DNA of 64,000 nucleotides from Evansella vedderi. Lineage in GTDB: Bacteria > Bacillota > Bacilli > Bacillales > Salisediminibacteriaceae. Under the pieces are notes generated by a model, which was not told the origin of the DNA, did no database searches, and saw only the letters and a list, made by a program, of their open reading frames with translations. Made by a program: the position numbers and the translations under genes. This document shows, piece after piece, positions 8,329 through 16,680 of the stretch. Location: NCBI RefSeq assembly GCF_030813435.1, contig NZ_JAUSUG010000021.1, forward strand, positions 1 to 64,000, given 5' to 3'. How positions within the stretch are numbered: position 1 is the first letter of the stretch; each line of letters begins with the position of its first letter.

Positions 8329-9615
8329 TTAGTTTCTTATAGGTGGTGCCGTTTCCTCAGGTGACAGCTCACGGAGAAGCACCGGTAATGGGTAATCATA
8401 ATCCGGATGATCTTGAAGCTCAATGGCATATAAGGTTTGTAGGGCTTGGTGATCTTCTGTACGGAACGTCATTGGACCCTTAGGAGAATCAAAGGTCATT
8501 CCCTTCATCGCTTCCCTTAATGCGTCGGCACTAGCATCCCCATTTGTTTTTGTTAATGCTTCCACTGCAGCCATGGCACTCGCCATACCTCCAGCAGTAA
8601 ATAAGTCAGGGACTTCACCGTTGTGGCGACTCTTATGTTCTTCCACAAGATAATCGTTTACTGGATTAGAAGGTAATGTGTAATGGTATACAGAGAATCC
8701 TTCCATTCCAATTAAATCATCCATTGTGTAAAGGGCTGCAATATCCGGCGCCCCTGTGGAAATGGTAATCCCTCGGTCCTTCACTCCCATTTCTTGAAGT
8801 GCTTGCCATGGAGAATTTGCCCCTGCCCAAATAACAAACAGGTATTCAGGATTGGAATCAATTATTCGCTGGATACTGGCTGTAAAATCTGTTGCATCAG
8901 GCGCTGGGAATTCCTCAAGAACAATATTGGCACCTAAGGCTTCAGCCGCCTCTTTAAATGCAGCTGCACCATCTAAACCAAAGGCATAGTTTGGTGCTAG
9001 AATAGCAATGTCCGTCCCTTCACTTGCAATAGCTGCGGCACCAGCAACAGCATCTTGAGATGAATTACGGCCCGTACGGAAAATATTTGGATTCCACTCT
9101 GAACCAGTAATGGCATCTGCCACCGCAGGCTCTACGATCATAATCCGGTCATATACCTCTGCCAAAGGGAGAACAGCTAATGTATCGCCGCTACTTGCTG
9201 CCCCAACAAGAATATCCACCTCTTCATTTTCATAAAGCTCCGTGGCTTGTTGAACGGCAACCTGCGGATCCGTTTGCGTATCGCGAATTATCAGTTCAAT
9301 TGGCCGTCCATTTACTGCCCGAGTACCATTTGTGGCATAATCTAAACCAATCTCAAATCCTTTAATCATCTGATTACCATAGGCTTCTAAAATACCTGTT
9401 TGGGAAGTGAGAATTCCGATCTTAATTGGATCTCCACTAACCTCTGCTTCCTTTTCTGATTCATCATCGTCGTCGCTGTCTTCCCCAGCTGTTTCTCCAC
9501 CATTTCCCGTGTCTGCTGGCGGATCTGCATCCACATCATCATCCCCACATGCCACTAGCAAAACTAAAAAGAAAGACACCAATAACAACAAAAATGACCG
9601 TAAACCCCTTTTCAC
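8329..9615 (-). CDS. Liv-type substrate-binding lipoprotein 1
   Basis: A 428-residue type-1 periplasmic-binding-fold lipoprotein (LivJ/LivK, receptor-ligand-binding family). Start GTG 9615 follows AAAGGGGAG and yields a canonical lipoprotein signal (VKRGLRSFLLLLVSFF, lipobox LVAC); an ATG 30 bases upstream would spoil it. The mature N-terminus is an extremely acidic linker of Asp, Glu and Gly, then the ligand-binding domain from GDPIKIGILTSQTGILEAYG onward. It shares most of its residues with the next gene, so the two arose by tandem duplication. It is anchored outside the membrane and should deliver substrate to LivHM. Confidence 0.92.
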   Translation of the reverse strand: MKRGLRSFLLLLVSFFLVLLVACGDDDVDADPPADTGNGGETAGEDSDDDDESEKEAEVSGDPIKIGILTSQTGILEAYGNQMIKGFEIGLDYATNGTRAVNGRPIELIIRDTQTDPQVAVQQATELYENEEVDILVGAASSGDTLAVLPLAEVYDRIMIVEPAVADAITGSEWNPNIFRTGRNSSQDAVAGAAAIASEGTDIAILAPNYAFGLDGAAAFKEAAEALGANIVLEEFPAPDATDFTASIQRIIDSNPEYLFVIWAGANSPWQALQEMGVKDRGITISTGAPDIAALYTMDDLIGMEGFSVYHYTLPSNPVNDYLVEEHKSRHNGEVPDLFTAGGMASAMAAVEALTKTNGDASADALREAMKGMTFDSPKGPMTFRTEDHQALQTLYAIELQDHPDYDYPLPVLLRELSPEETAPPIRN

Positions 9616-9952
9616 AGGCTTTTCTCCCCTTTCATTTCTCCACATAATAAACTTGGGATTTCCAAGTGATGTTAGTCTAACTTATTCTAGTTACAAATGA
9701 GTTTCATTTCGTTGTTTTATTCTTAATTTTCAGAATTTGATTTCCAGGGAAAACCCTATAAATAAAGGGCTTATGTCATTTTCTTAGGCTGTTTTCTAAA
9801 AGTTTGTTTTTGGGGGAGAGAATTGGCTTGAATACGCTTCAGGCGGACGCCTTCCGCTCCTCCAAGCTTTTAAAAAAAGGCCACACAGTTTACACGAAAA
9901 TAGCTTTTTCTTATGTGAAAAAGGTTCAGGAAGTTGTGGGACCCGGTCTATG
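9616..9952. repeat. Intergenic gap with MITE-like repeat copy A
   Basis: Between the two binding-protein genes, positions about 9787-9905 hold a repeat that begins GGCTGTTTTCTAAAAG and contains the core GCTTCAGGCGGACGCCTTCC. Copies with the same ends and core occur near 17664 and, inverted, near 23541. A palindrome AAATGA-gtt-TCATTT at 9695-9709 lies about 80 bases upstream of the lipoprotein 1 start and could be an operator. GGGACCCGGTCTATG at 9937 recurs near 15000 and 40040. Confidence 0.6.
9695..9709. promoter_or_regulatory. Possible operator, inverted repeat AAATGA-3-TCATTT
   Basis: A perfect 6-bp dyad about 80 bases upstream of lipoprotein 1. It resembles the TGAATGA-type half sites bound by Bacillus FadR-like TetR proteins, but only loosely, and no second copy was found before the other cluster genes. 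Confidence 0.3.
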
Positions 9953-11236
9953 TTAATTACGAATTGGTGGTGCTGTTTCTTCTGGAGACAACTCTCTAAT
10001 TAATACTGGTAATGGATAGTCGTAATCAGGGTGATCTTGAAGCTCTATGGCATATAAGACTTGCAATGCTTGATGGTCCTCTTCACGGAAGATCATCGTT
10101 CCCTTCGGTGTTTCAAAGCTCATTCCCTTCATAGCTTCCCTTAATACATCGGCGTTAGTGTCCCCATTTGTTTTCGTTAATGCTTCAATCGCTGCCATAG
10201 CACTTGCCATACCTCCTGCAGTAAATAAGTCGGGAGCTTCTCCATTATGCCTCTTCTTATGCTCCTCCACTAAGAAATCGTTCACTGAATTATTTGGTAA
10301 CGTGTAGTGATAAACAGTGAAGCCTTCCATTCCCACTAAAGCATCCATTGTGTATAAAGCTGCTATATCAGGTGCTCCTGTTGAAATAGTAATTCCCCGC
10401 TCCTGTACACCCATTTCCTCAAGGGCCTGCCATGGAGAATTAGCACCTGCCCAAATAACAAAGAGATACTCTGGCTTGGTATCAATAATACGCTGGATAT
10501 TTGCCGTAAAATCTGTAGCATCCGTTGCCGGAAATTCCTCTAGCACAATTTTTGCCCCTAAAGCTTCTGCCGCTTCCCTAAATGCCTCCGCCCCGTCCAA
10601 TCCGTAAGCATAATTTGGTGCTAAAATAGCAATTTCTGTTCCTTCACTTGCAATGGCAGCCGCACCAGCCACCGCGTCCTGGGATGAATTACGGCCTGTT
10701 CGAAAAATATACGGATTCCATTCCGATCCAGTTATGGAATCAGCCACGGCAGGCTCCACAATCATGATCCGCTCATATACCTCTGCCAGAGGTAAGACTG
10801 CTAACGTATCACCACTACTTGCAGCACCCACAAGAATATCCACCTCCTCATTTTCATACAGCTCCGTAGCCTGCTGAACCGCCACTTGTGGATCAGTCTG
10901 GGTGTCACGAATAATAATTTCTATTGGTCTGCCGTTCACTGCCCTAGTACCATTTGTTGCATATTCCAAGCCAATCTCGAACCCTTTAATCATTTGATGC
11001 CCATAAGCTTCCAAAATACCAGTTTGTGAGGTAAGGATACCTATCTTAATAGGATCACCAGTGGCCTCAGCTACTCCATCCTTTTCGTCACCGTCTCCAT
11101 CACCCATTTGCTCTGAACCATTTCCAGACTCCCCCGATGTGGACTCCGTATTAACATCCTCATCACCACATGCAGCAAGAAGCATAAACAGCACCGATAA
11201 CAATACAACCACCCACGATCGAAAAATGCTCTTCAT
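9953..11236 (-). CDS. Liv-type substrate-binding lipoprotein 2
   Basis: A 427-residue paralogue of the preceding lipoprotein, with the same domain start (GDPIKIGILTSQTGILEAYG), the same C-terminus (ELSPEETAPPIRN) and only scattered conservative changes in the binding domain. Divergence is concentrated in the signal peptide (MKSIFRSWVVVLLSVLFML, lipobox LAAC) and in the acidic linker. ATG 11236 has GAAGGGGAG upstream; the longer frame to 11311 has no ribosome binding site. Two near-identical receptors for one permease suggest either gene dosage or two related ligands. An 85-base gap separates it from the KASIII-like gene upstream. Confidence 0.92.
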   Translation of the reverse strand: MKSIFRSWVVVLLSVLFMLLAACGDEDVNTESTSGESGNGSEQMGDGDGDEKDGVAEATGDPIKIGILTSQTGILEAYGHQMIKGFEIGLEYATNGTRAVNGRPIEIIIRDTQTDPQVAVQQATELYENEEVDILVGAASSGDTLAVLPLAEVYERIMIVEPAVADSITGSEWNPYIFRTGRNSSQDAVAGAAAIASEGTEIAILAPNYAYGLDGAEAFREAAEALGAKIVLEEFPATDATDFTANIQRIIDTKPEYLFVIWAGANSPWQALEEMGVQERGITISTGAPDIAALYTMDALVGMEGFTVYHYTLPNNSVNDFLVEEHKKRHNGEAPDLFTAGGMASAMAAIEALTKTNGDTNADVLREAMKGMSFETPKGTMIFREEDHQALQVLYAIELQDHPDYDYPLPVLIRELSPEETAPPIRN

Positions 11237-11321
11237 TTTCTTCTCCCCTTCTTTGAACAAATTTATTTGATACCATTCCAAACTTGTTATATTTTGAATG
11301 GTGGCCTTCATTTACATAGGG

Positions 11322-12320
11322 TTAACCGTTCCATTTCAATGTTGTTGCGGCCCATGTATAACCAGTACCTGCACTGACAGCAACGATGATATCTCCCTTG
11401 TTTATTTTGTTTTCCTTTTCAGCTAAATGCAGTCCCACTAAAGGATCCAAGGCTGACATATGCCCGTAATGATCCAAATACATGGCCTTTTCCTCCGATA
11501 GCTGAAGACCATCCAGCAATTGATGGAACATTGATCGTTTCGTATGCAAAGGTAGTAGCATGTCAATATCCTCTAGGAGGTACCCACTTTTTTCAACGGA
11601 ATCCTTTACCACCTTAATAAAGTTAGGAACGGATACTGGGTCCAATCTTCCCTTCATATTTGATGGATTATTTACATCAATGAAGTGCTTTTTGTTATTT
11701 ACCGTTTCCATACTAGCTGGATGTACGGACCCCCCTGCTGGAACTAAAACATCCTCCCAAAAGGAACCATCCGTATGTATGGAGGATTCTAATATTTCCA
11801 ATTGACCACCCTTTTTTGAAAGTAGGGCTGCTGCTCCTCCATCTGCAAAATTAAACATGAATCGGGACCTTGGATTACTGTAATCTATTATTTGAGATTC
11901 CTTACACCCTGCTACAAGTAAAATATGGTTCACGGAATCATCTGATTTCAGCATATCCTTTGCTACCTTTAAGGCAATGGGAAAACAAGAACTTACATTC
12001 ATAATTTCAAAGGCAAAGGCATTTTTTGTCCCAAGCTCATACTGAATCTTCGGTGCAACGGACCAAACGGAATAATCCTTGTGGGGGCTGCCGAAATAAA
12101 TTACCACATCTATGTCCATTGGGTTAACAGATGTTAACAGTGGCTCTGCAGCTTTCACTGCTAAGTCCGATGCATGCATAGTGGAATCGGCAACATGTTT
12201 TTCATACAGACCAAATTTCTCTTTTATAACCCCCTCTGGGATCCCCGTTTTCCCTTCTAATTCCTGTGCTGTCTCTACGTTTTCAGGAAAGAAAACACTT
12301 GTTTTTACAATATGGCTCAT
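11322..12320 (-). CDS. KASIII-like enzyme, paralogue 2, altered active site
   Basis: A 332-residue KASIII-fold protein related to the one at 3564-4583. Aligning by eye on the AL.VA helix, the nucleophile position holds Ser110 rather than Cys; a Cys sits two residues later (NVSSCFPIALKVA, Cys112). The active-site His is at 259 (LPLHTKRS), and the usual GNT asparagine is again His (YGHMSALDP, His287). ATG 12320 overlaps the stop of the MaoC gene (ATGA) with AGAGGAAGGGGG before it. It may transfer acyl groups rather than condense, or use Ser as nucleophile as DpsC is known to; this needs a structure-based alignment. Confidence 0.78.
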   Translation of the reverse strand: MSHIVKTSVFFPENVETAQELEGKTGIPEGVIKEKFGLYEKHVADSTMHASDLAVKAAEPLLTSVNPMDIDVVIYFGSPHKDYSVWSVAPKIQYELGTKNAFAFEIMNVSSCFPIALKVAKDMLKSDDSVNHILLVAGCKESQIIDYSNPRSRFMFNFADGGAAALLSKKGGQLEILESSIHTDGSFWEDVLVPAGGSVHPASMETVNNKKHFIDVNNPSNMKGRLDPVSVPNFIKVVKDSVEKSGYLLEDIDMLLPLHTKRSMFHQLLDGLQLSEEKAMYLDHYGHMSALDPLVGLHLAEKENKINKGDIIVAVSAGTGYTWAATTLKWNG

Positions 12321-12733
12321 ATTTTTCCCCCTTCCTCTGGTACCATCATCCTTCCTGATCCTTCTAGAACAACTTTGTTTTCTTGGTTGGTACAAATGGT
12401 TGATAAGGTGAGAATTCTTCGATTCTCATCTACTTCTGTTATGATTGCCTTTGCTGTAATCGTATCTCCAATGAATACTGGTTTTTTAAACTTTAGGGTT
12501 TGATCTAAGTATATGGCTCCCGGACCCGGCAACTCCATACCAAGAAGCCTAGATAAGAAGGTGGTAGTGAGAATACCGTGGGCAATCCGCTGCCCGAACC
12601 TCGTGTCCTTTGCATATTCTTTGTCAACATGGACAGGATTGTAGTCTCCGCTTAAGCCCGCAAACAAGACAATATCTGTTTCTGTAACTGTCCGGCTAAA
12701 GGATGCTTCCTCTCCAATTTTAAAAGGGACCAT
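12317..12733 (-). CDS. MaoC-like (R)-specific enoyl-CoA hydratase
   Basis: A 138-residue hot-dog-fold protein. The hydratase-2 motif is intact: LFAGLSGDYNPVHVDKEYAK followed by FGQRIAHGIL, giving the catalytic Asp and His (residues about 30-37). Such proteins (PhaJ/MaoC type) hydrate trans-2-enoyl-CoA to (R)-3-hydroxyacyl-CoA. It is coupled on both sides: its ATG overlaps the ligase stop (TAATG) and its own stop overlaps the KASIII start. With the ligases it suggests a beta-oxidation-like step on the imported acid. Confidence 0.87.
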   Translation of the reverse strand: MVPFKIGEEASFSRTVTETDIVLFAGLSGDYNPVHVDKEYAKDTRFGQRIAHGILTTTFLSRLLGMELPGPGAIYLDQTLKFKKPVFIGDTITAKAIITEVDENRRILTLSTICTNQENKVVLEGSGRMMVPEEGGKI

Positions 12734-14247
12734 TATTTTTTCACCCCTTCGTTTGCATACTGTTTTATTAATGTCGCTTTATCAATTTTACCAGTAGCAT
12801 TCCTAGGTAAAGCGCTTACAAATTTAAAGCTCGTTGGCACCTTGTAGCAGGCTAGTCGATTAAGACAATGTCTCCTTAAATCCTCCTTTGAAATTGCTTC
12901 CCCTTCCTTTAATACAACGATGGCGATAGGCGTTTCTCCCCATTTTTCATGGGCGGCACCAATAACTGCCGTTTCTACAACAGGAGGGAGCTCATAGAGG
13001 ACTTTTTCAATTTCTAACGGATAAATATTTTCCCCGCCGGAAATGATCATTTCTTTCTTACGACCAGCAATATAAATAAACCCTTCCCGATCCTGGGAGA
13101 CTAAATCTCCCGTTGCAAACCATCCATTTTGAATACTATTTGCAGTTGCCTCTGGGAGATTCCAATATTCTTTGAAGACGTTTGGCCCCTTAATAAAAAG
13201 CTCTCCCACCTCTCCAGTTACTACATCCTCCCCCATTTCATCCACGATGCGAATATCATTAAACATTGCCGGTCTGCCGATGGAGCCAATTTTCCGTTTA
13301 TAATCCTCTTCAAGTAGCATGAAAACAGTTGGGGACGTTTCAGTTAAGCCAAAGCCTTGCCCAAATGCAACTCCCTTGGATAAATAAAAATAAATAAGCT
13401 CTTCCGGACACGGCGCTCCCCCGCTGTAAAACCAACGAACAGAAGAAAGATTTGTAGTCTCAAAGTTACTTGCCTTCCGAAGGGCATCATGAATGGTAGG
13501 GACACCCATAACAAGGGTAACATTGTATTTTTCTATCCACCGAAGGGCCTTCTCCGGTTCAAATTTCTCCAGTACAACAACAGTCCCACCCGCAAATAAA
13601 ACTGGAAATGTAAACAGTCCGATTCCCCCTATATGAAATAGTGGGAGCAGGACAATATTCGTGTCCTTTGACGTAATATCAATGGCAGTCGTATTATTTA
13701 AAGCATTCCAAAACATATTTTCCTGGGTTAACACGGCACCCTTTGGTTTTCCTGTTGTTCCAGATGTATAGCAAATGATAAAAGGAGCATCAGCGTCAAC
13801 GATATTCTCAGACTCAGCCGGCAGTTCCTTTAGACTTTCAGCAAATACAGTGAGGCGTTCAAAGGTTAAAAGGAACTTCAATTCCGCACTTGCCTTCAAA
13901 GCTTCTCCCATGCCCTTAAACGTCTCATTTACGACTAGGGTTTCTAATCCACTGTCCTTCACTTGGTATTCCAGTTCCGTTCCCGTTAAGCGTATATTAA
14001 GGGGTACTGCAATGGCATTTAGCTTCGCCACGGCAAAAAGTAGAATAATAAATTCTAAATTATTTGTGGAGAGAATACCGACTCTATCCCCTTTTTTCAG
14101 CCCATAAGCAGATTGCAATACTCGTGCATACTTACTTACTTTGTAGTTCATTTCTTTATAGGTATAACGGTCTTTTTCTCCAATTAAAGCAATTCTATCA
14201 GGAGATATTTTTGCACGTTTACTAACCCAATAGGATATATCCTGCAT
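12733..14247 (-). CDS. AMP-forming acyl-CoA synthetase (ligase 2)
   Basis: A 504-residue ANL-family ligase related to the one at 2044-3567. Signature elements are CYTSGTTGKPKGAVLT (AMP binding), GFGLTETSP, and the hinge region GLFATGD replaced here by GWFATGDLVS with GRKKEMIISGGENIYP after it; the C-terminal catalytic Lys lies in PRNATGKIDKATLI. ATG 14247 follows GAGGAGTGAGATCT, whose TGA is the TetR stop; the frame upstream to 14346 overlaps the TetR gene and is not used. It is the first enzyme gene after the regulator. Confidence 0.9.
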   Translation of the reverse strand: MQDISYWVSKRAKISPDRIALIGEKDRYTYKEMNYKVSKYARVLQSAYGLKKGDRVGILSTNNLEFIILLFAVAKLNAIAVPLNIRLTGTELEYQVKDSGLETLVVNETFKGMGEALKASAELKFLLTFERLTVFAESLKELPAESENIVDADAPFIICYTSGTTGKPKGAVLTQENMFWNALNNTTAIDITSKDTNIVLLPLFHIGGIGLFTFPVLFAGGTVVVLEKFEPEKALRWIEKYNVTLVMGVPTIHDALRKASNFETTNLSSVRWFYSGGAPCPEELIYFYLSKGVAFGQGFGLTETSPTVFMLLEEDYKRKIGSIGRPAMFNDIRIVDEMGEDVVTGEVGELFIKGPNVFKEYWNLPEATANSIQNGWFATGDLVSQDREGFIYIAGRKKEMIISGGENIYPLEIEKVLYELPPVVETAVIGAAHEKWGETPIAIVVLKEGEAISKEDLRRHCLNRLACYKVPTSFKFVSALPRNATGKIDKATLIKQYANEGVKK

Positions 14248-14252
14248 AGATC

Positions 14253-14873
14253 TCACTCCTCTAACCTTTTTAATCCGTGAAAAATAAAGTCCATGGCCTG
14301 TTGAAAGTTCTCTTCTGGTACATCTTGATCGTCCCAGTAAATCCATCTCATCCCAATAAATTGGCTGATTCCCATCAGGCAGTAGGCGATCGTTTCTGTG
14401 TCGTAATCCTTAATTTCCTCCCTTCCAATCGCTTCTTCCAAGCCTTTAATGTATCCAGAAGCTAACCGATCGTAATACCAGCGATACAGATTCTCATCCA
14501 CAAGAACACTTTGCTGAACGATACTGTATAAATTTTTATGATTTTTCACCCAAGAAAAAAACGTTTTGAAGCCTATTCGTTGTGATTCTTCAAAGCTAGA
14601 AGCATCCTTGATAGCATTTCTAATTTCACTTCTAAAGCTGTGGCTCATATTCCGCACAAGCTCTTCAAAAATAGCTTGCTTCGATGGGAAGTAATTATAG
14701 AAAGTACCCTGTGCCACCTTCGCTTTCTGTGTAATATCCACAATGGATGCATTAAAATATCCTTTTTCCCCAAAAACCTCTTCCGCAATGTTTAATAAAT
14801 GTAAACGAGTTTTCTCTCCTTTTTTCGTAAGTGGAGCAGGAGGGGATAAATAATTTTGTTGATTTTCTGACAT
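14253..14873 (-). CDS. TetR-family regulator of the acid-uptake cluster
   Basis: A 206-residue TetR-type repressor. The helix-turn-helix (IVDITQKAKVAQGTFYNYF, residues about 41-60) is intact, and the C-terminal half is the variable ligand pocket. ATG 14873 lies six bases after GAGAGGTG. As first gene of a 12.8-kb same-direction run it is the obvious local regulator; FadR-like TetR proteins respond to acyl-CoA, so the ligase products are candidate inducers. An AT-rich promoter-like stretch with TATATTAT lies just upstream, near 14890-14900. Operator not identified with confidence. Confidence 0.88.
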   Translation of the reverse strand: MSENQQNYLSPPAPLTKKGEKTRLHLLNIAEEVFGEKGYFNASIVDITQKAKVAQGTFYNYFPSKQAIFEELVRNMSHSFRSEIRNAIKDASSFEESQRIGFKTFFSWVKNHKNLYSIVQQSVLVDENLYRWYYDRLASGYIKGLEEAIGREEIKDYDTETIAYCLMGISQFIGMRWIYWDDQDVPEENFQQAMDFIFHGLKRLEE

Positions 14874-15041
14874 ATGACTCACCTCTCAGTTTTTATAATA
14901 TACATAATTTTCAGTTAATACAACATTTTTTTTCAATAACATTTTTGAATGCATAAAGATTGCTCCAAAATTAACAAAAATAATTCACAAAATTGTACGG
15001 GACCCGGTCTGTGTCTATAATGGGGGTGAGGTGAATTGGTC

Positions 15042-15791
15042 ATGAGGGAAAAGCAAATGATTCGAGAGGAAATTTGGGAAAAAATGATGGAAGAAAAGAT
15101 TGGAAGATTCCCATTTCCTTTGAAGGGAAGAATACCTAATTTTAAAGGTGCGGAAAAGGCTGCACAATTCGTTTTTGAGCTAGAAGAGTACAAAAGAGCA
15201 AAGGTAGTGAAGGTGAATCCTGATTCTCCGCAGCTTCCTATTAGGGCACAAGTATTAAAAGACGGAAAAACACTCCTAGTACCTACTCCTCGACTGAAGG
15301 ATGGATTTATTCATGTCGATCCTGCAGTTGTTCCCCCTGGAGAAGAAAAGAAAGCCGCGAGCTTAAAGAACATCCACCAATATGGAAAGGTAATTTCTTT
15401 AATAGAGTTACCTACCATTGATCTATTTTTTGCTGGATCTGTTGCATTAACTAGGGATGGAAAACGAATTGGTAAAGGGGAAGGATATGCCGATAGGGAA
15501 TATGCCATCCTTCAGGAACTGGGGAATCCACCAATTCCTGTTATTGGCACTGCCCATTCCGTGCAAATTGTAGGTGAAGATATACCAAAAGATGAGTTCG
15601 ATCTAACATGTGATTGGATTGCAACGGAAAAGGAATTAATTAAAACCAATTCTCCCTATGAAAAGCCAACGGGAATTATTTGGTCGGAAGTAACAGAAAA
15701 AGAGATGGAAGAAATGCCAGTACTGAAGGAAGTTTGGGAAATAACAAAAGCGCAAGCGCCTTGTTCACGAGCGACAAGCAAATGCTTTTGA
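15042..15791 (+). CDS. 5-formyltetrahydrofolate cyclo-ligase-like (MTHFS) protein
   Basis: A 249-residue member of the MTHFS/5-formyl-THF cyclo-ligase superfamily. The ATP-binding signature KRIGKGEGYADREYAIL (about 146-162) is clear, and the TVPTPRL-like strand and PVIGTAHSVQ segment fit. It is larger than B. subtilis YqgN and resembles the family of MTHFS-domain proteins of uncertain role. ATG 15042 lies eight bases after GAGGTG; a TTG six bases earlier is possible. Its last about 14 residues (AQAPCSRATSKCF) are encoded by a dispersed repeat that begins near 15749, so the native C-terminus seems to have been replaced. Confidence 0.8.
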   Translation: MREKQMIREEIWEKMMEEKIGRFPFPLKGRIPNFKGAEKAAQFVFELEEYKRAKVVKVNPDSPQLPIRAQVLKDGKTLLVPTPRLKDGFIHVDPAVVPPGEEKKAASLKNIHQYGKVISLIELPTIDLFFAGSVALTRDGKRIGKGEGYADREYAILQELGNPPIPVIGTAHSVQIVGEDIPKDEFDLTCDWIATEKELIKTNSPYEKPTGIIWSEVTEKEMEEMPVLKEVWEITKAQAPCSRATSKCF

Positions 15792-15870
15792 CCTCGAGCG
15801 AGTATGCGCTGAAGCTAGACGATTAGTAAGCCACAGTTATCCACATTTAGAAAAATATAGTTTTCAAAAA
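15749..15870. repeat. Dispersed repeat, family 2, overlapping a gene end
   Basis: Begins ACAAAAGCGCAAGCGCC inside the 3' end of the MTHFS-like gene and includes GCTGAAGCTAGACGATTA and TTATCCACATTTAGAAAAA. The same blocks in the same order occur at about 36888-37075. Confidence 0.65.
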
Positions 15871-15877
15871 TAACAAA

Positions 15878-15917
15878 GGGATCTCGCTCATAAAAAGACG
15901 AGATCCCTCTGTTTTTA
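15878..15917 (+). terminator. Rho-independent terminator
   Basis: Nine-bp stem GGGATCTCG/CGAGATCCC with a 12-base loop, followed by TCTGTTTTTATTT. It ends the MTHFS-like transcript and may also serve the convergent eda transcript. Confidence 0.85.
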
Positions 15918-16016
15918 TTTACAATTAAGGGGAAACAAAATTGTAAGGCAATTATAATGTTAAAGGCTTCCTATACCTTTTTCAAATAATATGCTCACAC
16001 TTTAACAACTTCTTTA

Positions 16017-16646
16017 TTAAACTCCTGTATATTGTATCGCTAATTCTGTGATTTTATGAAACTCTCCATTTGCAATATACTCTTTATTTAACAATGATCC
16101 CCCTACTCCAACTGCAACGGCTCCTGCTTTTAGGAAATCTTTAAAATTGTTTACGTTTATTCCACCCGTTACAATGATCGGGATGTGCCCCAGCGGACCT
16201 TGTACATCCTTCACGAATTGTGCCCCTACTACACTAGCTGGGAAAACCTTTACCATATCTGCTCCCCACTCATAGGCTTGTTGCATTTCCGTTGGAGTAA
16301 ATACACCCGGAATGGATATTTTCCCATGTCTTTTCGTCACTTCAATTGTCTCTTTATCTAGTATTGGAGCAAATACGAAGTCAGCACCTGCATCAATGGC
16401 TGCTTCCGCTTCCTTTGCATTTAATACTGTTCCAGCGCCAACGCCCGCTCTACCTGCAAATTTTTCTTTTGCTTCTTTAATTACTCCTAGAGCATCGTCC
16501 GAATCTAGTGTTATTTCTATTCCAGTAATACCGCCTTCAATTAAAGCTTCGATTACCTGGATCACCTTTGTGCGATCAACCTTACGTATAACGGCAACCG
16601 CCTTTGGTTCTAACAAGTATTGCATCGTCTCTGAATTTGCTGTCAT
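16017..16646 (-). CDS. eda: KDPG aldolase (2-keto-3-deoxy-6-phosphogluconate aldolase)
   Basis: A 209-residue class I aldolase of the KDPG/KHG family, splitting KDPG to pyruvate and glyceraldehyde 3-phosphate. The family's GIEITLDS strand with the catalytic Glu, the GAGTVLNAKEAEAAIDAGA segment and the Schiff-base Lys in ADMVKVFPAS are present. ATG 16646 has AGGAGGG about 13 bases upstream, a rather long spacing. It follows the KDG kinase gene by 34 bases, so the pair encodes the last two steps from 2-keto-3-deoxygluconate to central metabolism, as in pectin or hexuronate catabolism. Confidence 0.93.
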   Translation of the reverse strand: MTANSETMQYLLEPKAVAVIRKVDRTKVIQVIEALIEGGITGIEITLDSDDALGVIKEAKEKFAGRAGVGAGTVLNAKEAEAAIDAGADFVFAPILDKETIEVTKRHGKISIPGVFTPTEMQQAYEWGADMVKVFPASVVGAQFVKDVQGPLGHIPIIVTGGINVNNFKDFLKAGAVAVGVGGSLLNKEYIANGEFHKITELAIQYTGV

Positions 16647-16680
16647 TTTTCTTGTACCCTCCTATAAAATAATCGAGATT

